This document shows, one piece after another, positions 51,980-63,612 of a stretch of 64,000 bases of DNA. This DNA is from Herbiconiux flava. GTDB taxonomy: Bacteria > Actinomycetota > Actinomycetes > Actinomycetales > Microbacteriaceae. The notes under the pieces are model-generated. The model ran no database searches. It saw only the letters and a list, made by a program, of their open reading frames with translations, and was not told where the DNA came from. The translations under genes were made by a program, and so were the position numbers. How positions within the stretch are numbered: position 1 is the stretch's first letter; each line of letters starts with the position of its first letter. Location of the stretch: positions 1,364,001 through 1,428,000 of the forward strand of contig NZ_JACCBM010000001.1 in NCBI RefSeq assembly GCF_013409865.1, given 5' to 3'.

Positions 51980-52683
51980 GACCCTCCGAGCGCACCGGCC
52001 GCCTCGGCGTCGGCATCATCGGCGCCGGCCGCGTCGGCCCCGTGCTCGGCGCCGCCCTCGCGAACGCCGGCCACGCGATCGTCGGCGTCTCCGCGATCTC
52101 CGACGCCAGCCGCGAGCGGGCCGAGGTGATGCTCCCCGGAGCCCCGATCCTCCCCATCCCCGAGCTCGTCGAGCGCAGCGAGCTGGTGCTCATCGCCGTC
52201 CCCTCGGCCGAGCTCCCCGCCCTCATCGCGGGCCTGGCGGAGACGGGTGCCTGGCAGATGGGACAGCTCGTGCTGCACACCGCCCCCGAGTTCGGCGCCG
52301 ACGTGTTCGCCGCCGCGAGGGGGGCCGGCGTGATCCCGCTGGCCGTGCATCCGGCCATGTCGTTCACCGGCACCAGCGTCGACCTCGCCCGCCTCGCGGG
52401 AACCCACTTCGCCGTCACCGCCCCCACCCCCGTGCTGCCCATCGCGCAGGCCCTCGTGGTCGAGATGGGCGGCGAGCCGGTGATCGTCGCCGAGGCCGAC
52501 CGCCCGGCCTACGCGGAGGCCGTCGAGACCGCCACGACCTTCTCGAGCGCCATCGTCGACCAGGCCGCCGGGCTGCTCGAGGCCATCGGCGTCGACGCCC
52601 CCGGGCGTGTGCTCGCCCCCCTCGTGCGCTCGGCCGTCGAGAACGCCCTCGCGCGGGCGGGCGGCGGCATCCCCCCGGTCTGA
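51976..52683 (+). CDS. Rossmann-fold DUF2520-type protein linked to panC
   Basis: A 235-residue protein with an N-terminal NAD(P)-binding motif VGIIGAGRVGPVLGAALANAG and a C-terminal helical DUF2520 domain (AETAT-like region, HPAMSFTGTSVDLARLAGTH). The pair is found just upstream of panC in many Actinobacteria and is thought to be a ketopantoate or imine reductase-like oxidoreductase; no activity is proven here. The ATG overlaps the previous stop (ATGA) and AAGGAG lies 9 bases upstream. Confidence 0.85.
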   Translation: MRPSERTGRLGVGIIGAGRVGPVLGAALANAGHAIVGVSAISDASRERAEVMLPGAPILPIPELVERSELVLIAVPSAELPALIAGLAETGAWQMGQLVLHTAPEFGADVFAAARGAGVIPLAVHPAMSFTGTSVDLARLAGTHFAVTAPTPVLPIAQALVVEMGGEPVIVAEADRPAYAEAVETATTFSSAIVDQAAGLLEAIGVDAPGRVLAPLVRSAVENALARAGGGIPPV

Positions 52684-52689
52684 GCAGCT

Positions 52690-52747
52690 GAGCAGCCCGG
52701 GCCGGTGAGCAGCCCGGGCCGCAGAGCAGTGGGCCGCTGAGCGGCCC
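52690..52747. repeat. GAGCAGCCCGGGCCG repeats and hairpin before panC
   Basis: GAGCAGCCCGGGCCG occurs at 52690-52704 and 52707-52721, then a related block GAGCAGTGGGCCGC. GGGCCGC-TGA-GCGGCCC (52731-52747) is a perfect short hairpin that may act as terminator or attenuator between the DUF2520-type gene and panC. Confidence 0.75.
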
Positions 52748-52811
52748 GGCCCAGGTAGCATCGTCGTGGCGGTCTGCGAGGCAGGCGGCCGACAGCGAAG
52801 GAGTTCCCCCG

Positions 52812-53723
52812 GTGACCCAGGCCGAAACCGCCGCCCTCGCCCCCCATCTCCCGGTCGTCGCCACGACGATCGACGACGTGCGGCGCCGGCTCGAGACGCT
52901 CGCGGGCGACGTCGCCGGCGCGGCGACGGATGCACGACCCCGCGTCGCCCTCGTGCCCACCATGGGCGCCCTGCACGAGGGCCACCTCGCCCTCGTCGAC
53001 CGCGCGGCGGAGCTCGCCGACATCGTCGTGGTGTCGGTCTTCGTGAACCCGCTCCAGTTCACGGATCCCGCCGACCTCGAGCGCTACCCCCGCGACCTCG
53101 ACGCCGACCTGGCGACCCTCGCCGGACACGGCGCCGACCTCGTCTTCGCCCCCGACGTGACCGAGATCTACCCCCGCGGCGACACCGCCACCCGCGTCAC
53201 CGCCGGCAAGGTCGGCGGCCTGTTCGAGGGCCGCAGCCGCCCCGGACACTTCGACGGTGTGCTCACGGTCGTCGCGAAGCTGCTCAACATCGTCGGGCCG
53301 CAGTTCGTGCTCTTCGGTGAGAAGGATGCGCAGCAGGTCTTCCTCGTGCGCCGGATGATCGCCGACCTGAACCTCCCCGTCGCCGTCGAGGAGGTCGAGA
53401 CCGTTCGCGACGACGACGGCCTGGCCCTGTCGAGCCGGAACCGCTTCCTGGACGCCCGGGAGCGCCGCGCCGCCGTCACCCTGCCGCACGTGCTCGAGGC
53501 CGCCGTCTCGGCGTCCGACCGCGGCATCGACGCCGTGCTCGCCGCCGCCCAGTCGGCGGCCATGGGCGAGCAGCTCGTCGCGATGGACTACCTCGCGGTC
53601 GTGCACCCCGACACCTTCCTCCCGGTCGACGACGACTACACGGGCCCGGCCCGCGCCATCGTCGCGGCCCGCGTCGGCGACACCCGCCTCATCGACAACG
53701 CCCCCCTCTACCTCGGCCGCTGA
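52812..53723 (+). CDS. panC: Pantothenate synthetase
   Basis: A 303-residue enzyme. Signature VALVPTMGALHEGHLALVDR (HxGH class ATP site), VVVSVFVNPLQFTDPADLER, KVGGLFEGRSRPGHFDGVLT and FGEKDAQQVFLVRRM. It joins pantoate and beta-alanine. Start GTG 52812 with GAAGGAG upstream; the N-terminal 30 residues are an Actinobacteria-type extension. It stands with its usual DUF2520 neighbour. Confidence 0.96.
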   Translation: MTQAETAALAPHLPVVATTIDDVRRRLETLAGDVAGAATDARPRVALVPTMGALHEGHLALVDRAAELADIVVVSVFVNPLQFTDPADLERYPRDLDADLATLAGHGADLVFAPDVTEIYPRGDTATRVTAGKVGGLFEGRSRPGHFDGVLTVVAKLLNIVGPQFVLFGEKDAQQVFLVRRMIADLNLPVAVEEVETVRDDDGLALSSRNRFLDARERRAAVTLPHVLEAAVSASDRGIDAVLAAAQSAAMGEQLVAMDYLAVVHPDTFLPVDDDYTGPARAIVAARVGDTRLIDNAPLYLGR

Positions 53724-53741
53724 CCCCGCCGGGGCGCCGTC

Positions 53742-54203
53742 TCAGGGGCCGTGCGGTGGGGTGAGCAGCCCGGTGAACGTCCAGTCGACGCCCTCGTCGA
53801 CCGTGATGACGACCCGGTAGCTCGTCTTCGACTGCTCGATCAGGAAGTCGCTGCTCCCGCGCACCGAACACGTGCTGCTGCCCGTGAACGCGCCGGTGCC
53901 GGGGATGCGCACGTCGAACGGACCGTCGCCGGCGCACGAGAACGATACGTCCATCCCCATCCACTCGCGCCCCTCCACGATCGGGTAGTACGGGTTCTGC
54001 ACCTCGACCTCGCCGGGGCCGGTGCCCGAGGCGCTGACGGGCGTGGCGGTCGGAGTGGGCGTCGCGGTGGGCGTGGGCGACGGGGAGGGAGCGGCTTCCG
54101 GGGCGGGCGACGCGGAGGTGCAGCTCGCGAGGAGGGCGGTGCCGAGGGCGGCCAGGAGGGCGGCGCCCGCGCGTCGGCGGGCCGTGGTGCGTGCGTCGAG
54201 CAT
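53742..54203 (-). CDS. Lipoprotein of unknown function
   Basis: A 153-residue protein with lipobox LASC (Cys28), a Pro/Thr/Ser linker with the PTPTATP repeat, and a 90-residue beta-rich domain holding two cysteines (SCAGDG; TCSVRG), which may form a disulfide. The first half of the linker is low complexity. Anchored outside the membrane. No family recognised. Its stop lies 18 bases past the panC stop, so the two converge. Confidence 0.75.
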   Translation of the reverse strand: MLDARTTARRRAGAALLAALGTALLASCTSASPAPEAAPSPSPTPTATPTPTATPVSASGTGPGEVEVQNPYYPIVEGREWMGMDVSFSCAGDGPFDVRIPGTGAFTGSSTCSVRGSSDFLIEQSKTSYRVVITVDEGVDWTFTGLLTPPHGP

Positions 54204-54301
54204 CCGGTTCCCCCTGCCGGGTGCCCCCGCACCCCTGGCTCGACCCTAGCCGCCCCGTGCGGCCCGGTAAACTGGGGCCGACCTCGAGGAGACCCGTTCG
54301 A

Positions 54302-55822
<1,521 letters not shown>

Positions 55823-55833
55823 AGGAGTCCGGC

Positions 55834-56031
55834 ATGAGCATGTTCGGCGGCAAGAAGAACGATCCCCTCGAGCCCGGGAAGAGCGAGCGCGAGAACAACG
55901 AGGGCGGCCGCGGCGACGGCACCGGCGACCCGAACAAGCCAACGCCCACGCGCATCGCGATCTGGATCATCGTGGGCGGCGTCGGGCTCTACCTGGTGGG
56001 CTCGGGCATCTTCGGCATCCTCACGCACTGA
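55834..56031 (+). CDS. Small single-pass membrane protein
   Basis: A 65-residue protein: charged N-terminal half ([20 protein letters not shown]) and one C-terminal helix ([20 protein letters not shown]). AGAGGAG before ATG 55834, 11 bases after lysS, so it is probably translated from the lysS transcript. Family and function unknown; similar short proteins lie after lysS in relatives. Confidence 0.75.
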   Translation: MSMFGGKKNDPLEPGKSERENNEGGRGDGTGDPNKPTPTRIAIWIIVGGVGLYLVGSGIFGILTH

Positions 56032-56051
56032 GCCGCGACCGAGCACGTACC

Positions 56052-56240
56052 ATGGAGGACATGGACGTCCTTCTGCCCGCGCTCTCCGCACTGGCCCCGA
56101 CCGTACTGATCGGGCTCGTGTTCTGGTTCATCATGCGCGCGGTGCTCCGGGCCGACAAGTCCGAGCGTCGCGCCAAGGCGAAGATCGAGGCCGAGGAGCG
56201 CGCTCGGCTCGGCCTGCCGGCCAAGGCGTCCGCGGAGTAG
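56052..56240 (+). CDS. Small single-pass membrane protein with charged tail
   Basis: A 62-residue protein with one helix (LAPTVLIGLVFWFIMRAVL) and a basic/acidic cytoplasmic tail (RADKSERRAKAKIEAEERAR). The pattern is common in Microbacteriaceae upstream of cardiolipin-synthase-like genes. ATG 56052 or 56061 may be used. Function unknown. Confidence 0.75.
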   Translation: MEDMDVLLPALSALAPTVLIGLVFWFIMRAVLRADKSERRAKAKIEAEERARLGLPAKASAE

Positions 56241-56286
56241 CCGCCAGACCGATACGGTAGCTCTGAGGGCAACCGAGGAGGCCGCA

Positions 56287-57759
56287 GTGACAGGTGGAGA
56301 CGTCGCGCTCATCGTCGCGCTCCTGCTCCTCCTGCTCGATCTCGCGATCCGCATCGGGTCGATCATCGTCATCCCGCGCAACCGCCGGCCGTCGACGGCC
56401 ATCGCCTGGCTGATGACCATCTTCCTGATCCCCTACGTGGGCTTCCTGCTGTTCCTCCTGATCGGCTCGTACAAGCTGCCGAAGTCGCGGCGCGACAAGC
56501 AGCACGCCATCAACGAGTTCATCGTCGAGACCACCGAGGGCATCGAGCGCGTCAGCGAGAACACACCCTGGCCTCCGTGGTTCAAGAACGTCGTCGAACT
56601 GAACCGCACCCTCGGCGCGATGCCCCTCGTCGGCGGCAACAACGCCACCCTCGTGGGCGACTACGACGAGAGCATCCGTCAGATGACCGCCGACATCGAC
56701 AAGGCGGGCCGCTACGTGCACGCCGAGTTCTACATCCTGTCGTATGACACGACAACGAAGCCCTTCTTCGAGGCGCTCGAGGCGGCCGTGAAGCGCGGCG
56801 TCACCGTGCGGGTGCTGCTCGACCACATCGCCTCGGTGCGCGCTCCCGGGCACAAGAAGACCGTGAAGATGCTCGACCGCATCGGGGTGAAGTGGCACTT
56901 CATGCTGCCGGTGCAGCCGCTGAAGGGTCGCTGGCAGCGCCCCGACCTGCGCAACCACCGCAAGATCCTCGTGATCGACGGTGACGTCGCCTACATGGGC
57001 TCGCAGAACGTGGTCGATCGCAGCTACAACAAGAAGAGCAACCTCCGCCGCGGGCTGATGTGGAAGGACCTGATGACCCGCCTCGAGGGCCCGATCGTCG
57101 CCGGCATCAACGCCATCTTCATCACCGACTGGTACAGCGAGTCGAACGAGCTGCTGCTCCGCGAGACGCGCGCCATCACCGACGAGATCATCGACGACGA
57201 GCCGGATGCCCTCGACATGCAGGTGGTCCCCTCGGGCCCCGGGTTCGACGGCGAGAACAACCTGCGCCTGTTCCTGGCGCTGCTCTACAACGCGCAGGAG
57301 CGCATCGTCATCACGAGCCCCTACTTCGTGCCCGACGACGCCATGCTCTACGCGATCACCACCGCCACCCAGCGCGGGGTCACGGTCGACCTCTTCGTCT
57401 CGGAGATCGGCGACCAGGCCCTCGTCTACCACGCCCAGCGCTCGTACTACGAGGTGCTGCTGCGCGCCGGCGTGCGCATCTACATGTACCAGTCGCCGTA
57501 CATCCTGCACGCCAAGCACTTCACCATCGACGACGAGGTCGCGGTGATCGGCTCGAGCAACATGGACATGCGCTCCTTCAGCCTCAACATGGAGGTCTCG
57601 CTGATGGTGCGCGGCCGCGACTTCGTCACGGCGATGCGCGGCGTCGAGGACGGCTACCGAAAGGTCAGCCGCGAGCTCACCCTCGACGAGTGGCACAAGC
57701 AGCCGCTCCGCTCCACCGTCCTGGACAACCTCGCCCGCCTCACCTCGGGCCTGCAGTAG
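56287..57759 (+). CDS. Cardiolipin synthase-like phospholipase D family protein
   Basis: A 490-residue protein with two N-terminal membrane helices, then two PLD motifs: NHRKILVIDGDVAYMGSQNV (H-K-x4-D) and HAKHFTIDDEVAVIGSSNMD. It should transfer phosphatidyl groups between lipids to make cardiolipin. GTG start with GAGGAGG 9 bases upstream. Both catalytic motifs are intact. Confidence 0.92.
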   Translation: MTGGDVALIVALLLLLLDLAIRIGSIIVIPRNRRPSTAIAWLMTIFLIPYVGFLLFLLIGSYKLPKSRRDKQHAINEFIVETTEGIERVSENTPWPPWFKNVVELNRTLGAMPLVGGNNATLVGDYDESIRQMTADIDKAGRYVHAEFYILSYDTTTKPFFEALEAAVKRGVTVRVLLDHIASVRAPGHKKTVKMLDRIGVKWHFMLPVQPLKGRWQRPDLRNHRKILVIDGDVAYMGSQNVVDRSYNKKSNLRRGLMWKDLMTRLEGPIVAGINAIFITDWYSESNELLLRETRAITDEIIDDEPDALDMQVVPSGPGFDGENNLRLFLALLYNAQERIVITSPYFVPDDAMLYAITTATQRGVTVDLFVSEIGDQALVYHAQRSYYEVLLRAGVRIYMYQSPYILHAKHFTIDDEVAVIGSSNMDMRSFSLNMEVSLMVRGRDFVTAMRGVEDGYRKVSRELTLDEWHKQPLRSTVLDNLARLTSGLQ

Positions 57760-57763
57760 AGCC

Positions 57764-58786
57764 TTACGGGCGGGGCTGCAGGCGAACGGCGGGGAGGACG
57801 GGCGCCGGCAGCGGTGAGCCCTCGAAGTGGTGGTCACTCGCGCCGAAGCGCGGGCGGGCATCCGGATGCTCGGCGGCGGCCGGGGGCGACGACCCGTCAG
57901 GCTCGGCGGCACCCGACTCGCGCTGCCACGCCGCGCGGTAGGCGACGATCTCGTCGTGGCTGCGGCCGACGAAGTTCCACCACATCAGGATCTTCTCCCC
58001 GAGCGGCTCGCCGCCGATCAGCACGACGCGCACCGGCTCGTCGCCCGCGCGGAGCGACAGGGTGCTGCGCCCGACTCCGACGTAGGCGAGCTCGGTGCGG
58101 GTGGCGGTGACGCCGTCCACCGAGACGGGGCCGGCGTCGACGAGCACGCCGTGCTCGAAGGAGGGGTCGACGGGCAGCTCCACCGAGCCGCCTGCAGGCA
58201 GCATGATCTCGGCGGCGACGAGCGGGGTGAAGGTGGTGGCCGGAACGCCGGCGCCCGCGAGCTCACCGACGAAGACCTTGAGCCGGGCATCCGCCACCTG
58301 CACCTCGACGGCCTCGTGGCTCTCGAAGAACGGCTCGCTCTGGCGCGACGCCTCGGGCAGCGCCACCCAGAGCTGCACGCCGTGCAGCACCGTGGCGGCC
58401 GGCGTCGAGACCTCCGAGTGCGAGATGCCCCGGCCCGCGGTCATCAGGTTGAGCACGCCGGGCCGCACCATCGCGTGGCTGCCGACGCTGTCCCGGTGCT
58501 CGATCTCGCCCTCGAACAGCCAGCTCACCGTCTGCAGCCCGGTGTGCGGATGCGGCGGAACGACCATGCCGCCGGTCTCCGACACCGTCGACGGCCCGTA
58601 GTGGTCGGCGAAGCACCAGGCGCCCACCATCGTGCGCTGCTTGCTCGGCAGCGTGCGGTGCACGGTCATGGCACGGGGGCCGCCGAGCGGCACCTCGCGG
58701 GCGGTCACGATCTCGGGCGGAGCGGCGCTCGTGGCGGTGTCGCAGGCGGCCCAGGTCTCGTCGGGACGGCGCTCGAGGTTGCTCAT
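57764..58786 (-). CDS. Pirin family protein
   Basis: A 340-residue bicupin. The first cupin contains MVVPPHPHTGLQTVSWLFEG with metal ligands (HPHTG), then MTAGRGISHSEVS, and a C-terminal pirin domain (FEHGVLVDAGPVSVDG). Bacterial pirins include quercetin 2,3-dioxygenases and redox regulators. The four expected His/Glu metal ligands are all in the first cupin. The last 50 residues are extra and Pro/Ala-rich. It is divergent from clpC. Confidence 0.9.
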   Translation of the reverse strand: MSNLERRPDETWAACDTATSAAPPEIVTAREVPLGGPRAMTVHRTLPSKQRTMVGAWCFADHYGPSTVSETGGMVVPPHPHTGLQTVSWLFEGEIEHRDSVGSHAMVRPGVLNLMTAGRGISHSEVSTPAATVLHGVQLWVALPEASRQSEPFFESHEAVEVQVADARLKVFVGELAGAGVPATTFTPLVAAEIMLPAGGSVELPVDPSFEHGVLVDAGPVSVDGVTATRTELAYVGVGRSTLSLRAGDEPVRVVLIGGEPLGEKILMWWNFVGRSHDEIVAYRAAWQRESGAAEPDGSSPPAAAEHPDARPRFGASDHHFEGSPLPAPVLPAVRLQPRP

Positions 58787-58810
58787 GCTCGCATCCTACG
58801 TTCTGCCGTC

Positions 58811-58859
58811 ACGCCCACGGCGAACAGGGGCTGTCTGGCCCTGCTTCGCTGGTTAGTCT
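58811..58859 (+). promoter_or_regulatory. ClgR-like box and promoter of clpC
   Basis: ACGCCCACGGCGAACA (58811-58826) reads TGTTCGCCGTGGGCGT on the other strand and fits the actinobacterial ClgR pattern (GTTCGC, CGC-Y-N4-GCG core). A -10-like TAGTCT (58854-58859) follows 28 bases after the box end with a poor -35, as expected for an activator-dependent promoter. Only one base differs from the ftsH box. Confidence 0.65.
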
Positions 58860-58868
58860 CTTCCTATC

Positions 58869-58895
58869 GGTCGCCAACCACCGGCCCTGGCGACC
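58869..58895 (+). promoter_or_regulatory. Hairpin in the clpC 5' leader next to the ribosome site
   Basis: GGTCGCCA (58869-58876) pairs perfectly with TGGCGACC (58888-58895), and the AAGGAGA site begins at the next base. The hairpin may influence access to the ribosome site. Confidence 0.45.
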
Positions 58896-58907
58896 AAGGA
58901 GACAGAC

Positions 58908-61424
<2,517 letters not shown>

Positions 61425-61433
61425 TCACCCCCT

Positions 61434-61469
61434 CGAAGGGCCGGACACCTCACGGTGCCCGGCCCTTCG
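61434..61469 (+). terminator. clpC terminator hairpin
   Basis: CGAAGGGCCGG (61434-61444) pairs perfectly with CCGGCCCTTCG (61459-61469), extended by inner CACC/GGTG pairs, followed by TCGTT. It lies just after the clpC stop. Confidence 0.75.
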
Positions 61470-61514
61470 TCGTTCCCGGCACGCCCCGCACCGCCAGGAG
61501 GTTACGCTGGTCGG

Positions 61515-62033
61515 ATGCCAGAGCAGAAGACGCCCGTGACCGTGCGGCGGGCGCGCACCAGTGACGTCCCGTGGATCCAAGGTCTCGTGGAGCCCCTGGT
61601 GCAGCGACGAATCCTGCTCGGCAAGGACGCCGTCGTGTTCTACGAGGCCGTGCAGGAGTTCCGCATCGCGGTGGCTCCCGACGGCACACCCGTGGGCTGT
61701 GGCGCCCTGCACGTGTTCTGGGAGGACCTCGGCGAGGTGCGCACCCTAGCCGTCGACGACGGCTGGCTCGGCCAGGGTGTCGGCAGTGCCCTGCTGCAGC
61801 AGCTCGAGGCCGACGCACTCGACCTCGGCCTCTCGAAGCTGTTCTGCCTCACCTTCGAGGTGCCCTTCTTCGAGCGCAACGGCTACACCGCGTCGCCGCT
61901 CTCGCTCGTCGACCCCGAGGTCTACGCCGAGCTCGTGCGCTCTCCCGACGAGGGTGTCGCCGAGTTCCTCGACCTCGCCCGCGTGAAGCCGAACACCCTC
62001 GGCAACACCCGCATGCTGAAGCACCTGAGGTGA
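61515..62033 (+). CDS. GNAT acetyltransferase, ArgA-like N-acetylglutamate synthase type
   Basis: A 172-residue GNAT protein: VTVRRARTSDVPWIQGLVEP, the acetyl-CoA loop DDGWLGQGVGSALLQQLEAD, and FEVPFFERNGYTASPLSL near the end. The arrangement matches the short stand-alone amino-acid N-acetyltransferases of Actinobacteria (Rv2747-like) that start arginine synthesis. Start ATG 61515 has GGAGG 16 bases upstream, so expression may be modest. The next small gene begins 4 bases after the stop. Confidence 0.85.
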   Translation: MPEQKTPVTVRRARTSDVPWIQGLVEPLVQRRILLGKDAVVFYEAVQEFRIAVAPDGTPVGCGALHVFWEDLGEVRTLAVDDGWLGQGVGSALLQQLEADALDLGLSKLFCLTFEVPFFERNGYTASPLSLVDPEVYAELVRSPDEGVAEFLDLARVKPNTLGNTRMLKHLR

Positions 62034-62037
62034 TGAG

Positions 62038-62361
62038 ATGAGCGAGCGCGGGCCTGACGGCGACGACCGCGGCAGCGACGACTCCGGCAGCGTCGGTGAC
62101 GAGCGGATGCGCGGCGACACCGACCCCGCCGACCACCGCAGCTTCAACCAGCGGCTGCGCGACCGTTTCTACGGCCGGCGCCCGGCCGGCGAGACCGGCG
62201 CCGATGAGGGCCCGGCCGCATCCGCTCGGCCGAAGGTGAACCAGATGGGCTTCTTCGGGCGCGTGCAGCGACCGGGCGGCTTCGACGAGCCGCCCGAGGA
62301 GCCGGTCGAGCTCGAGGGCGAGCTGCCGTGGGAGCTCGGCGGGGAGAAGCGGGCCGACTGA
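62038..62361 (+). CDS. Hypothetical acidic protein
   Basis: A 107-residue, strongly acidic and disordered protein with RSFNQRLRDRFYGRRP and MGFFGRVQRPGGFDEPPEEP as the only well-defined stretches. It has no signal or membrane helix. Coupled to the N-acetyltransferase gene (4-base gap). Family not recognised. Confidence 0.65.
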   Translation: MSERGPDGDDRGSDDSGSVGDERMRGDTDPADHRSFNQRLRDRFYGRRPAGETGADEGPAASARPKVNQMGFFGRVQRPGGFDEPPEEPVELEGELPWELGGEKRAD

Positions 62362-62397
62362 GGGCCTGCGCACCCGGCTCGGCCTGACGTGGCAGAT

Positions 62398-62439
62398 GGC
62401 TCGCGGCTGACGGCTCGCGGCAGACGGCTCGCGGCTGAC
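62398..62439. repeat. Three 14-bp tandem repeats in a convergent spacer
   Basis: GGCTCGCGGCTGAC at 62398-62411 and 62426-62439, with GGCTCGCGGCAGAC between them (62412-62425). It sits between two converging gene ends. Confidence 0.85.
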
Positions 62440-62442
62440 CGT

Positions 62443-62709
62443 TCAGAGGCGCGAGGCGCACTCGACGCAGAGCGACGCCGTGGGCCGCGCCTCGAGGCGG
62501 CCCGGCGCGATCGGGCGATGGCAGACCAGGCACACGCCGTAGCTGCCGTCGTCGACGCGGGCGAGCGCCGCATCCGTCTCACCGAGGCGCAGCTCGGCGG
62601 CGAGCAGCAGGCCCCGGATGCGCGACCACTCGCTCGACAGCGTCGGCCCCTCGGGGTCGTGCTCGTCGTCGTCGGGCGACGTCTCCCGCGTGCTGCGGAG
62701 CGTCGCCAT
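62443..62709 (-). CDS. TraR/DksA-type zinc-finger protein
   Basis: An 88-residue stretch ending with the four-Cys finger VCLVCHRPIAPGRLEA and LCVECASRL, preceded by a coil (IRGLLLAAELRLGETDAALA), as in DksA/TraR proteins that act at the RNA polymerase secondary channel. The ATG at 62709 is the only standard start, yet the open frame continues upstream to about 62800 with another helix (RARLERAHDAARADITELTE) that would complete the usual coiled coil but offers no ATG, GTG or TTG. The real start may be non-canonical there. Confidence 0.8.
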   Translation of the reverse strand: MATLRSTRETSPDDDEHDPEGPTLSSEWSRIRGLLLAAELRLGETDAALARVDDGSYGVCLVCHRPIAPGRLEARPTASLCVECASRL

Positions 62710-62802
62710 CGTCTCGGTCAGCTCGGTGATGTCGGCGCGCGCCGCGTCGTGCGCGCGCTCGAGACGGGCCCGGACGTCGTCGCTCGTGATCGCGTCCGGT
62801 CG

Positions 62803-63030
62803 TCAGCCCGCGGGCGCGGGACCGTCGGCGGGCTCGGCGTCGCCGATGAACTCCTTGAACTCCTGCTCGAGGTTCTCGTCGAAGGAGTCGGGCTCATCGC
62901 TCTCGTCGCCGTTCGCGCGAGCGGCCACGTTCTCGGAGTCCAGGGCCTCGGCCTCGGTGACGTCGACCTCGGGCTTCTGGCCGTTGTGCTCGAAGGACTC
63001 GGGCTCGGTGGGTTCGATGAAGGTGCTCAT
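62803..63030 (-). CDS. Small acidic hypothetical protein
   Basis: A 75-residue, very acidic protein starting MSTFIEPTEPESFEHNG and ending AEPADGPAPAG. Largely disordered; resembles short actinobacterial acidic proteins lying next to NUDIX genes. Start ATG 63030. No signal peptide. Function unknown. Confidence 0.65.
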   Translation of the reverse strand: MSTFIEPTEPESFEHNGQKPEVDVTEAEALDSENVAARANGDESDEPDSFDENLEQEFKEFIGDAEPADGPAPAG

Positions 63031-63086
63031 GCGCTCGAGCGTACGCCCGAAACATTCCGAACACATGGGCGGGATACGATCCACGG

Positions 63087-63596
63087 GTGTCTCCCGTCTC
63101 GCCCTACCAGGTCTGCGTCGCGTTCCTCACGCGCGCGGGTGCCGACGGCCGCACCGAGGTGCTGCTCGGTCGAAAGAAGACGGGCCTCGGCTCGGGCAAC
63201 ATCGTCGGTCTCGGCGGCAAGCTCGAGCCCGGCGAGACCGCGCTCGAGGCGATCGTGCGGGAGATCGAGGAGGAGTCCGGCCTCCTGGTCGAACCCGGCG
63301 ACCTGACCGAGATGGGCCTGGTGAAGTTCGCGTTCCCGTACCGGGAGAACTGGAGCCAGGACTCGACCGTCTTCGTCGCCTCGCGCTTCTCCGGTGAGCC
63401 GCAGGAGTCGGACGAGGTCTCGCCCGACTGGTTCCCGATCGACGAGCTGCCGCTTCATGCGATGTGGGACGACGCGAAGTACTGGCTGCCCGCGGTGCTC
63501 GCGGGGGAGCGGGTGCTCGGCGACTTCACCTTCGGGGAGGACTGCGCCACCGTCAGCTCCCACGAACTGCACGACCCGGCGTACCACGGCCGCTGA
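63087..63596 (+). CDS. NUDIX hydrolase, 8-oxo-dGTP diphosphatase (MutT/NUDT1-like)
   Basis: A 169-residue protein. The NUDIX box is complete in GGKLEPGETALEAIVREIEE plus ESGL, with the surrounding LLGRKKTGLGSGNIVGLGG and KFAFPYRENWSQDSTVF. The GLGxGxWNxxGGK pattern is that of the mammalian MTH1 group, which removes oxidised purine nucleotides. GTG start at 63087; divergent from the acidic small gene. The C-terminal 40 residues fit a lid helix. Confidence 0.9.
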   Translation: MSPVSPYQVCVAFLTRAGADGRTEVLLGRKKTGLGSGNIVGLGGKLEPGETALEAIVREIEEESGLLVEPGDLTEMGLVKFAFPYRENWSQDSTVFVASRFSGEPQESDEVSPDWFPIDELPLHAMWDDAKYWLPAVLAGERVLGDFTFGEDCATVSSHELHDPAYHGR

Positions 63597-63612
63597 GCCC
63601 GTACAATCGCGT

